From positions 1 through 59,818 of IMG/VR virus record IMGVR_UViG_3300020400_000007: a stretch of 59,818 nucleotides of DNA, one strand, 5' to 3'. Under the pieces are notes generated by a model. The model did no database searches, was not told where the DNA came from, and worked only from the letters and a program-made list of their open reading frames with translations. The translations under genes were made by a program, and so were the position numbers. This DNA comes from a virus. Every line of letters begins with the position of its first letter. Within the stretch, counting starts at the first letter, position 1. Positions 8,976-15,923 of this stretch are shown in pieces.

Positions 8976-9868
8976 TAAACCTTTCTGCCAAGAACCCTTT
9001 CTGTGTTTATGTAAACTGTTTTGAAAAATTCACTTTGCTTTTCATCTAACGGTTCTTTACTTATAGGCAATTCAAGTTCTTGTAATTGTTGTCCAAGATG
9101 ACGTATGCGTTCAATAGCAGGTGACTCTTTAAAACATTTTTCTTCCCACAACTTGTTAAGTATTGTAAAATCTCTAGTTTGATTATGATCCCAATCTGTG
9201 CCTAAAACTTTATGACAACCTTCTCTTGCACCAAGAATAGCATATTCTCCATTCTTAACGTCCATTCCTACGTTCATCCATATCAATAATCTATGATAAT
9301 TTTGCCACCAAGTTTCGTTTGCAACGTCTTGTACTTTGGCTCCTCTGTTTAAGCTCATCTTTACGCCTTCTCTAAATCCAGCTCTCCAGGCTTGATGTGG
9401 TGTGCTATTGATGATGCTTTCACTAAAGTTTTCATTCATTTGGTAATAATTATCAAAATAACAAAATTCTATTTGTGTATCGTCATTGCCATCTGTGTTT
9501 TCATGTGTTTTCATATTTTTTACAAAGTCTTTAGTCCACATCTTTAAACTACCATTGCCATACTTTAATCCGTTGATGTTAATTTTGCCACACCAACTAA
9601 ACTGATAATCATCATCAACTCCTAGATCGTCCAAGTCTAAAACAACATTTAAGAATCTTGGATCAATAATAGTATCACCGTCAACTGTAACAAAGTGTTT
9701 TGTTTCTGATAAATCTGCACAGGCTTTGTGTGCCGCATCTGATCCTTCTACTCCATGTACACGTTTTGCCCATGGACATTTAGACACTAGATCTACATAG
9801 TTCTTTTCACAGTTAGGTTCATCATAACTTAAAAATATTATATCTTGTTCTGCAATATTAATCTTCAT
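8975..9868 (-). CDS. Glycosyltransferase-like protein, GT-A type, paralogue 2
   Basis: This 297-residue protein is a longer relative of the one at 2667-3362. Shared blocks in order are FLSYDEP, RVHGVEG, AAHKA, TVDGDT (D63, D65 as the metal-binding DxD), AWRAGFREGVKMS and AILGAREG. The extra length lies in a C-terminal extension (after about residue 240) and a mid-region insertion. Both copies lie directly upstream of a radical SAM gene in the same transcriptional direction. That repeated pairing suggests the two enzyme types act on a common product. The sugar and acceptor are unknown. Confidence 0.6.
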   Translation of the reverse strand: MKINIAEQDIIFLSYDEPNCEKNYVDLVSKCPWAKRVHGVEGSDAAHKACADLSETKHFVTVDGDTIIDPRFLNVVLDLDDLGVDDDYQFSWCGKININGLKYGNGSLKMWTKDFVKNMKTHENTDGNDDTQIEFCYFDNYYQMNENFSESIINSTPHQAWRAGFREGVKMSLNRGAKVQDVANETWWQNYHRLLIWMNVGMDVKNGEYAILGAREGCHKVLGTDWDHNQTRDFTILNKLWEEKCFKESPAIERIRHLGQQLQELELPISKEPLDEKQSEFFKTVYINTERVLGRKV

Positions 9869-10500
9869 ATTTCTATCCTTAATTTTACTCTACGTAAATC
9901 GCTTTCCGGATTACATACTGGAATACGTCCATAGTGTCTATAATAATTAATTAGCATCTGCATCTCTGCATTCTTTACTAAACTATTATGCATAGGCAAA
10001 TATGCTTGATATACGTAATCTATGTATTCCTTGCCTATCTTTTCTTTAAATGCAGTACCACAACCGTATGGTGATAAACGATCATTACGCACAGTTCCCT
10101 TGAAATCTGTACGTCTACCTAACATACAGTTTCTAGTGGTAGCTCTGCTTTCGCCTATGTAGATAACACCACTATGAACAATGTCTACTTCTTGCGGTGG
10201 TCCGTCTTTGAACATACCATACAAATAACAACCTGCATCTTTTTTATCAAAGCCCCAACTTGGATCATATTTTTCATCTATGTGATGCCATTTTGTAAAT
10301 TTATCAAAAGCAGGAGCGGCCAACATATATTTTTGCGTTGTAAGATAATTCTTACCACCATGCTCATATACTTTTTTAAGTGTGTATGCAAAGTCTTCTA
10401 GATTAGGAATATTATCAAAGATCTTTACAAGTTGATCTTCTTTAAGCCCGTGTCCTCCAGAACCTTTAACAATATTTTCTGCTAACACTTTTGATTTCAT
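9865..10500 (-). CDS. GIY-YIG-like nuclease domain protein
   Basis: The central part has GCYLY (residues 90-94) and VIYIGES (112-118), spaced as the two strands of the GIY-YIG nuclease fold, followed by arginines in GRRTDF and a glutamate-containing helix (KNAEMQML) that could supply the metal-binding acid. The first 80 residues do not resemble a known domain to me. GIY-YIG proteins in T4-like phages include homing endonucleases and repair-type nucleases. No interrupted gene or intron is seen beside it, so an ordinary resident gene is as likely as a mobile one. It overlaps both neighbours by four bases. Confidence 0.6.
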   Translation of the reverse strand: MKSKVLAENIVKGSGGHGLKEDQLVKIFDNIPNLEDFAYTLKKVYEHGGKNYLTTQKYMLAAPAFDKFTKWHHIDEKYDPSWGFDKKDAGCYLYGMFKDGPPQEVDIVHSGVIYIGESRATTRNCMLGRRTDFKGTVRNDRLSPYGCGTAFKEKIGKEYIDYVYQAYLPMHNSLVKNAEMQMLINYYRHYGRIPVCNPESDLRRVKLRIEI

Positions 10501-11087
10501 TTTATAACCTCATACATATATTTTTCAAATCGTTTGATAGTATACACTCCAATTGGTTCATTGTCAAACTCAAATTTATCACTAAACGGCACAACAATAT
10601 ACTTGCCATCTACCAATTTGTCAAATGTAAATTTAATTGTTTTGTACAAAATGTTTGGATCGTCTTTCTTTGTACAACTAAAACTAAACCTGCTATTGCC
10701 CAAACTTATTTTTTGTGCTAGTATGTTTTCATACAATTCACCGCCAATGGTAACTTTCCAACAAGTATCTTTTACATTTTTTGTAATTGTTATATCTGCA
10801 TTTTTAATCTGTTTGTTTGGCACTTCATATATCAAGTCATCTACATAATAACTATCAATATCATGGTTAGCTCTTTGTCTAAGTTCATATGTTTTTGATC
10901 TTTTTAAATAATGCACATAATAAAATTGCATACTGTCTCTGCCCTCTAAAATAGGTTTTACATCTTCTTCAGCAACTGGTATGTAAGAACCTTGGGTTGG
11001 TTTTTCATTGGGCAGAGACAATAGCTCCCCTGTGTCTGGATTGAACACAGCGAATCTCTCATGTTTTACTGTTATTGACAGTTTCAT
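10497..11087 (-). CDS. Hypothetical protein, 196 residues
   Basis: I do not recognise this protein. The composition is beta-rich with many aromatic residues, without cysteine clusters, signal peptide or membrane segments. It overlaps its neighbours by four bases on each side (nuclease-like gene downstream, glycosyltransferase upstream), so it is part of the same tightly packed minus-strand operon and is very likely expressed. A binding or structural role cannot be tested from sequence alone. Confidence 0.6.
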   Translation of the reverse strand: MKLSITVKHERFAVFNPDTGELLSLPNEKPTQGSYIPVAEEDVKPILEGRDSMQFYYVHYLKRSKTYELRQRANHDIDSYYVDDLIYEVPNKQIKNADITITKNVKDTCWKVTIGGELYENILAQKISLGNSRFSFSCTKKDDPNILYKTIKFTFDKLVDGKYIVVPFSDKFEFDNEPIGVYTIKRFEKYMYEVIK

Positions 11088-11917
11088 ATTTTTAAATATC
11101 TTTCGTATTTTTTAATTTTATTTTCGTCAAGGAATTCTTTTTCTGTGTAATGAAATATTCCCGACTGCAAATGATTGCCTATTTTTAATTGCAAATCATC
11201 TGTAAGATAAGAACCTATTCTGCTACGCCATGTAGCACTAGGATTCTTCCAACCTTGGATATGTGTTTTCATATGTGTGAATGTTGGAAACATTACACGT
11301 TTGTTTGTAATCTTGTCTTCACAATCTAATATCTTTGTCACAATGGCTGTGCTTGTATCAACACTTAAAAACTTTTGATACTGTTCTTTGGCATACTTGC
11401 CATAAAATAGTTCCCAGTTATTCATTACAAGTTCAAGCATTGTGTAAAAGTCTTTGGCAAAGTCACATTTTTTAAAATAATGAAAGCCGGCATATATGTT
11501 GGGCAGATCGTTTGCTTGGTATGTTTTGCGATAATAGTTGTCTACAACTGTATCTCCACGATAAGTTTGTACGTTGCTTACATAAAACACTTCGTAATTT
11601 TCTAAAAACTTCCACCAGCTGTCTAAATTTTGCAACACCAACATATCAGTATCCAACACAATGGTTTGATCATAAGGACTTGCATGATACAATTTCCATC
11701 TGTTGTCTACTTTCCAATCTTTGCTCTCTGCATCATCAGACCATGGTATAGGTTTGATAACATCAAACAATTCTGTGTACCTAGATGGCACTTTATCGTT
11801 GGTTATCAAACAAATGTTTGCTTCATTAGTAGCTTTAATACTCATAGCTAACGCACACGCCTGTTGTACGTAATCGTATTCGCTGTTTTGTGCTATTAAT
11901 ACAAATCCTTTAGTCAT
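11084..11917 (-). CDS. GT-A glycosyltransferase (GT8-like)
   Basis: This 277-residue protein has the pattern of a GT8-like nucleotide-sugar transferase: an N-terminal strand and helix (GFVLIAQNSEYDYVQQACAL), SPYDQTIVLDTDML with the DxD metal site D89-D91, then NIYAGFHYF and a C-terminal histidine-rich part. It is paralogous to 12258-13118: each has DY(V/I)(Q/K)QA, an SPYD(Q/E)TI(V/L)LD(T/S)D block and a similar order of elements. Glycosyltransferases of this type in phages can alter host polysaccharide, phage DNA or virion protein. The gene lies between a CHCC zinc-finger gene (8-base overlap) and an unknown gene. Confidence 0.75.
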   Translation of the reverse strand: MTKGFVLIAQNSEYDYVQQACALAMSIKATNEANICLITNDKVPSRYTELFDVIKPIPWSDDAESKDWKVDNRWKLYHASPYDQTIVLDTDMLVLQNLDSWWKFLENYEVFYVSNVQTYRGDTVVDNYYRKTYQANDLPNIYAGFHYFKKCDFAKDFYTMLELVMNNWELFYGKYAKEQYQKFLSVDTSTAIVTKILDCEDKITNKRVMFPTFTHMKTHIQGWKNPSATWRSRIGSYLTDDLQLKIGNHLQSGIFHYTEKEFLDENKIKKYERYLKI

Positions 11918-12104
11918 CTTTTTTCAAAATATATTTAATATTGCAATATCCACATATTGCTTCACCGTTCTTGAGTGTGTAATACACTTTAGGATGATCT
12001 CCATCTTCACCCATACAAGATATTTGTTCTTCTGTTACGTAAACAATTTTAAAACCGTTGTTATCTTGCTCAGACACTTTTGCTCCCAACTGGTTTACAT
12101 ACAT
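11910..12104 (-). CDS. Small CHCC zinc-finger protein
   Basis: The 64-residue protein has C30, H37, C51 and C54 in the arrangement Cys-x6-His-x13-Cys-x2-Cys, with HPKVYY and ICGYC. This fits the zf-CHCC family (ISCxGxxxxHPxVYL...CxYC), known from mitochondrial complex I subunit NDUFS6 and small alphaproteobacterial proteins. It probably binds one zinc ion; a function in a phage is not known. It overlaps the glycosyltransferase gene downstream by 8 bases and the small secreted-type protein upstream by 35 bases. The family link to alphaproteobacteria is a mild hint about the host range, not proof. Confidence 0.7.
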   Translation of the reverse strand: MYVNQLGAKVSEQDNNGFKIVYVTEEQISCMGEDGDHPKVYYTLKNGEAICGYCNIKYILKKDD

Positions 12105-12258
12105 ATTCTATTGTGTCCCACTTACCGTCTGGTGGTATTTCCTTGTAGTATGTAAGCATGATGTTACATTCACGTTCGTTCTTGAACCATTGTACATCTT
12201 GCGTAAGACAATTACTACCTAAACATACAGTAAGTAATATATGCCACAAAAATTCCAT
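12070..12258 (-). CDS. Small protein with N-terminal signal-like segment
   Basis: The 62-residue protein begins MEFLWHILLTVCLGSNC, a short hydrophobic stretch that may be a signal peptide, followed by a polar domain with two more cysteines (ERECN, YVCKP) and PPDGKWD. That layout suggests export and a disulphide in the periplasm or membrane. Its start abuts the glycosyltransferase stop at 12258 and its end overlaps the zinc-finger gene by 35 bases. Comparable small proteins occur in marine T4-like phages as I recall, without known function. I kept it because the cysteines and signal-like start are coherent. Confidence 0.55.
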   Translation of the reverse strand: MEFLWHILLTVCLGSNCLTQDVQWFKNERECNIMLTYYKEIPPDGKWDTIEYVCKPVGSKSV

Positions 12259-13118
12259 TATAATTCTCCTCTATCAATAATCCTATTAAGACTAAACTTG
12301 TTCATTACGTGTACACTACTGCCTTTTATACGTAATGGTGTGTATTCCCCCAAATGATTTTGCTTTTCTAATAAAAAGAAAAAATTATCATCTTTCAAAT
12401 CCCATAATATATCTCTGTCTGCTGTATAATATTTTTTGCCAGGCAGTTTGTTGGCAAAGTTTCCTTTTTGATATCCATTCATTATGTGTATGGCAATACT
12501 AAACACATGGTCGTTTCTAAATATGCCTTTGTTTACTTGAAATATGCTGTTGTAGTGATCCCAGTTTTCCTGTATGTGTTGTGTAAGGTCAAAGTATATT
12601 TTGTTTTGTTCACATTTTGTAAAATATATAACAGTGGCCCAATAAAAATCTACACTTGTATCACTTATTTTTTGAAACTCATCTGTTTCCCTGTAATTTG
12701 TTAAATCCTTTGCGTCTTTGTAAATTAAAAAGTCATGGTCTGATGTAAAACAATGCTTAAACAGATCATTTGCAATGATATAATCACTGTCAAGCAAAAT
12801 TGTTTCGTCATATGGGCTTAGATCATATGCTTTTGTGCGTAGATCATTTTTAAATTGCAAGTGTTTGAATACTCCACTACCGTCAAAATACTTTTTAGTT
12901 GTAAATTGTGTCTGGTATGGTACTTCTATTACTTGGTCAAAAACTTCCTTGTAGTCTGTGTAAGTTTCTTCCAAATACTTTACACTATCAGTGACTATGC
13001 TTGTAGGTATATCTAAATAACGTCTAATTCTTTTTGCTGAAAAGTGTGCTTGTTTTATATAATCAATCTGAGCATTGTTTCTTGCAAAGATTAAAGCACC
13101 TTTATTTGTCTTCTTCAT
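12258..13118 (-). CDS. GT-A glycosyltransferase (GT8-like), second copy
   Basis: This 286-residue protein has DLSPYDETILLDSDYI with the DxD site D110-D112 and an N-terminus (GALIFARNNAQIDYIKQAHF) that parallels the protein at 11084-11917. The two are probably an old duplication, since the identity outside the DxD block is low. It overlaps the conserved gene upstream (13102-13464) by 17 bases, linking the accessory region to the fibre block. This is the last accessory gene before the tail structural genes, so fibre glycosylation is an attractive but unproven role. Confidence 0.72.
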   Translation of the reverse strand: MKKTNKGALIFARNNAQIDYIKQAHFSAKRIRRYLDIPTSIVTDSVKYLEETYTDYKEVFDQVIEVPYQTQFTTKKYFDGSGVFKHLQFKNDLRTKAYDLSPYDETILLDSDYIIANDLFKHCFTSDHDFLIYKDAKDLTNYRETDEFQKISDTSVDFYWATVIYFTKCEQNKIYFDLTQHIQENWDHYNSIFQVNKGIFRNDHVFSIAIHIMNGYQKGNFANKLPGKKYYTADRDILWDLKDDNFFFLLEKQNHLGEYTPLRIKGSSVHVMNKFSLNRIIDRGEL

Positions 13119-13464
13119 AATCTACCAACCCAGGAACTTTTCTCTTAGTCCTAATTTTTTCAAATTCGGCATGATATTCATTTGAAGATTGAAAGTAGAC
13201 ATCCATAATGTCATCAAAGAACTCATTTAGATCAGGTATTTTAACAGGTATATCATTATCATCAATGATAGGGATATTTGTTGTGTCACCTTTTTCACAT
13301 AGCATACCTACAAAAGACAACAATTCACTTGTTACGGAAAATTGTCCACCATTGTAGTAGTGTATCCTGTTTTCAAAATACTGTTCTTTGAGTACTCTTT
13401 TTTGGTTATTAAGAGTAACCATGTAATTTGAAAATTCTAATGCTTTTTGTAATCTTTCATCCAT
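13102..13464 (-). CDS. Conserved phage protein of unknown function, 120 residues
   Basis: The protein is acidic and probably mostly helical: MDERLQKALEFSNYMVTL at the start, a YYNGGQFSV turn in the middle and an acidic C-terminus. I recall similar short proteins next to fibre genes in marine T4-like phages, none with a known role. A late-type promoter element (TCTAAATA at 13487-13494) lies 23 bases upstream of its ATG, so it starts a late transcript that would continue into the accessory operon. A chaperone or fibre-assembly role is only a guess from position. Confidence 0.7.
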   Translation of the reverse strand: MDERLQKALEFSNYMVTLNNQKRVLKEQYFENRIHYYNGGQFSVTSELLSFVGMLCEKGDTTNIPIIDDNDIPVKIPDLNEFFDDIMDVYFQSSNEYHAEFEKIRTKRKVPGLVDYEEDK

Positions 13465-13486
13465 AGTAATATCCAGTTGCTACTAC

Positions 13487-13494
13487 TATTTAGA
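13487..13494 (-). promoter_or_regulatory. Late promoter variant TCTAAATA
   Basis: On the minus strand the bases read TCTAAATA, at 23 bases from the ATG at 13464. The spacing equals that of perfect late promoters in this window, which supports CTAAATA as a working variant. Confidence 0.5.
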
Positions 13495-13509
13495 TAAAAA
13501 AGGTAGGTG

Positions 13510-14400
13510 TTAGGTTAAGTTTGAACCTGCGTTTGTTTGGTAAGTTGGTGTTGGAACAGCAACATATGAACCTGTTGCTCTAAATTGAGTAACTGTACTT
13601 GTCAATACACCTTCAACGTCCTCATCGTAGTTAGGATTTCCTGTGTTTGCATCGTTGAATTCTGCTCTCATTTGTATTTGATTGTTGCCAACAAGTCTTG
13701 CTTGTAACGTATAGTTGTTGGCCGCATACAAACCAGTACCATTTTTAGTAAACACGTCTTGGAAAGATGTTGTTAGATCATGAAATCCAACAGTTGTACC
13801 TGATCCAGAACCAGTAGCACTTGTTGAAGTGTAACCCATTTTAACTGTACCCATGTTTGACAACATGGTCATCCAGTCTAATGTTTTTGCTGGTGGACTA
13901 TTTTTAGCAATATTTGCCGCTGTACGTATTTCTCCACCTGCATTGAAAAAATGTCTTCTGTGATTTGCGTCAACGAATGTAACATCAAACAAGTGTACCA
14001 ATGTACCGTTCCAGTTAATTGAATATGTTGCTGAAATGGCCGCTTCTGCTGTACCTTGTGATGAGTGTATTTGAAACTTTTCGTTCTCTAATGTAGTTGT
14101 AAGATTTTCAAATTGTGCAACACCCTTTTTATTAATTGTGTCGCTGTCTAAAATGATGTCTGTGTTTCCGATGATTGCTATCTCTGTTGGTGTTGTACCT
14201 GTTTGGTGTACTCTACCATTTGCAATATCATCATACAAGGTAGACATATCAGTTGCGTTTACTGTTGCACTTGCGGCAACCTGAGCGGAATTTAATGTTT
14301 GACCATAACCGTCATCACCTGAACCGACTCCCATTACCGTAGCTACTCTTGATTGCAAGTTGTTGTACCTTGCCGCTGTAATAATATCACCAATTGCCAT
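13510..14400 (-). CDS. Virion structural / tail fibre-associated protein
   Basis: This 296-residue protein begins MAIGDIITAARYNNLQSRV and is rich in Ser, Thr, Ala, Asn and Gly with few cysteines, as expected for a beta-rich particle protein. I recall a similar start in structural proteins of cyanophage-like T4 relatives. It is the last gene of the fibre block and sits three bases after the fibre gene at 14404-15894, with no promoter of its own, so it is made from the transcript starting at 15914-15921. The C-terminus VPTPTYQTNAGSNLT shows no known domain. Confidence 0.65.
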   Translation of the reverse strand: MAIGDIITAARYNNLQSRVATVMGVGSGDDGYGQTLNSAQVAASATVNATDMSTLYDDIANGRVHQTGTTPTEIAIIGNTDIILDSDTINKKGVAQFENLTTTLENEKFQIHSSQGTAEAAISATYSINWNGTLVHLFDVTFVDANHRRHFFNAGGEIRTAANIAKNSPPAKTLDWMTMLSNMGTVKMGYTSTSATGSGSGTTVGFHDLTTSFQDVFTKNGTGLYAANNYTLQARLVGNNQIQMRAEFNDANTGNPNYDEDVEGVLTSTVTQFRATGSYVAVPTPTYQTNAGSNLT

Positions 14401-14403
14401 TGA

Positions 14404-15894
14404 TTAAACCTTTAATAATACTTCAACTAATTTTTCTTCTTCGTCTTCTTTAGTTTCTAATGCAATACCAATCACTTGTCCGTCATCATGTATCTGTGTT
14501 CCTATACCATCAACGTTTGCATAGATTGGCTTACCTTTAAAAATTGGTCCTGTTGTTCTTACAGGCACTCTTCCTTTAAGTGCAACTGCTTGTCCTTCTG
14601 CTTCAGCGTTCATTAAGAAAGCTGGTTTCTCAGAAATAACACCTACTGGAACATCGTCCATCTCACATGGTTTTAATTCTGCATCTATTTCAGCATCTTC
14701 TAATCCATCTGCAACTGCAACAATAGTTCCTATTGCTAGATCACCTGTTGAAGTTGTGTATTTCTCTGCCAAGTCAGCGTATTGTGCCTGAGTCGCTGTA
14801 CCTGTAAACAAGTTTGCTACCAAGTTTCCTGATCCATCTCTTACTGCAACTGTGTTGTTTGTTGCCGCAGTTGATCCTGAACGGAAGTTTGCACCTACTT
14901 GTAGTGTTGCCGCCTGTGTTGCAGTTCCACTAAATGAAGTTGCGTGTACTGTACTAAATGGTGCAGTATTTTTTCCTAAATTAAAAGTGTTTCCTAATGA
15001 AGGATGTAAACCTGTTGATTCTAATCTTACAGGCTCATGTACTGCGCCTTGTGAATCGTCTACCTTAAATTTAATCATTGTACCAACTTGGTTTTGTATT
15101 ACACCTTCGTTGTCATTTTCAATGAAAATCTTAAGATCGTTTGAGTCACCTATTGAAACACCTGCGTCTGCAAAGTTAACAAGTGAAGTAAATGAACCAG
15201 AACCTGCTAAAGCAAAATCTGATGCACTAAATCCGCCAAGTTTTAATGAGTTACTTGCTGTTCCCCAGTAGTAATCAGTAGTGCTTGTCACACCACCTGT
15301 TGCATTCATTGTGTTTCTTAATGTAATTCCTTTTTTAACAACGTCAAATCCTGTTACTGCGTTGCTTGGGTCTGTGCTATCAATAGTAAATGATACAGCA
15401 CTAATCATGAATATTACTTCGTCATTAACAATGGCTTGAATGACTAATCTGTTTGTGTTTGTAACATCTCTGATTGTAACTGATTTCATCTGTGTTACAG
15501 TTGTACCAGAACCTTGTGGGCCAATTAAAACAAATCCTGATCCGCTGTAAGCATATAATTGTTGGTTAGTTGAATCCCACCATAAATCACCTGAGGCTAA
15601 TCCAGCTGGTTGTGTAGCACTTACTTCAGCACCACCTGTTGTTCTAAATCTAGAACCGTCATAAAACTTTAATTTACTTGCAGTTGCATCAAACCAAATT
15701 TGCCCTGAAATTGCTTTTGGTGGTTGACTTGTTCCGCTAAAATTCTCTAATAAATGTAAAAAATTCTCATTTTGTATTTCACCATATCCAGCATAATTCT
15801 TACCAACAAGTTTGATATCAGTAGTTTGATCTACTGTACCATCTTCAACTGTTGTTAAAGTTACTCCGCTGTATCTGTCTATAGTATATGCCAT
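14404..15894 (-). CDS. Tail fibre-like protein A
   Basis: The first ~110 residues (MAYTIDRYSG, LVGKNYAGYGE, ENFLHLLENF, GQIWFD, LKFYDG) match the N-termini of the proteins at 15924-17735 and 17745-19778, showing a shared particle-attachment domain. The middle is Ser/Thr/Gly-rich and probably forms beta-structure. The C-terminus (QAQYADLAEKY, VGVISEKPAFLMN, VALKGRVPVR, VEVLLKV) resembles C-terminal domains of phage fibres and neck-type proteins that end in such a beta-fold, possibly an intramolecular chaperone. The length is 496 residues. It has its own late promoter at 15914-15921 and a GGGG-containing ribosome site. Confidence 0.78.
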   Translation of the reverse strand: MAYTIDRYSGVTLTTVEDGTVDQTTDIKLVGKNYAGYGEIQNENFLHLLENFSGTSQPPKAISGQIWFDATASKLKFYDGSRFRTTGGAEVSATQPAGLASGDLWWDSTNQQLYAYSGSGFVLIGPQGSGTTVTQMKSVTIRDVTNTNRLVIQAIVNDEVIFMISAVSFTIDSTDPSNAVTGFDVVKKGITLRNTMNATGGVTSTTDYYWGTASNSLKLGGFSASDFALAGSGSFTSLVNFADAGVSIGDSNDLKIFIENDNEGVIQNQVGTMIKFKVDDSQGAVHEPVRLESTGLHPSLGNTFNLGKNTAPFSTVHATSFSGTATQAATLQVGANFRSGSTAATNNTVAVRDGSGNLVANLFTGTATQAQYADLAEKYTTSTGDLAIGTIVAVADGLEDAEIDAELKPCEMDDVPVGVISEKPAFLMNAEAEGQAVALKGRVPVRTTGPIFKGKPIYANVDGIGTQIHDDGQVIGIALETKEDEEEKLVEVLLKV

Positions 15895-15913
15895 TGTTTA
15901 ACCCCTATGTAAC

Positions 15914-15921
15914 TATTTATC
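15914..15921 (-). promoter_or_regulatory. Late promoter GATAAATA
   Basis: On the minus strand the bases read GATAAATA, 20 bases upstream of the ATG at 15894, followed by an AGGGG ribosome-binding sequence. It lies in the 29-base gap between two fibre genes. Confidence 0.6.
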
Positions 15922-15923
15922 TT

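Noticed and set aside
14852-15271. Plus-strand frame of 139 codons in fibre gene A
   Set aside because: Antisense shadow within a clear fibre gene, no ribosome site.
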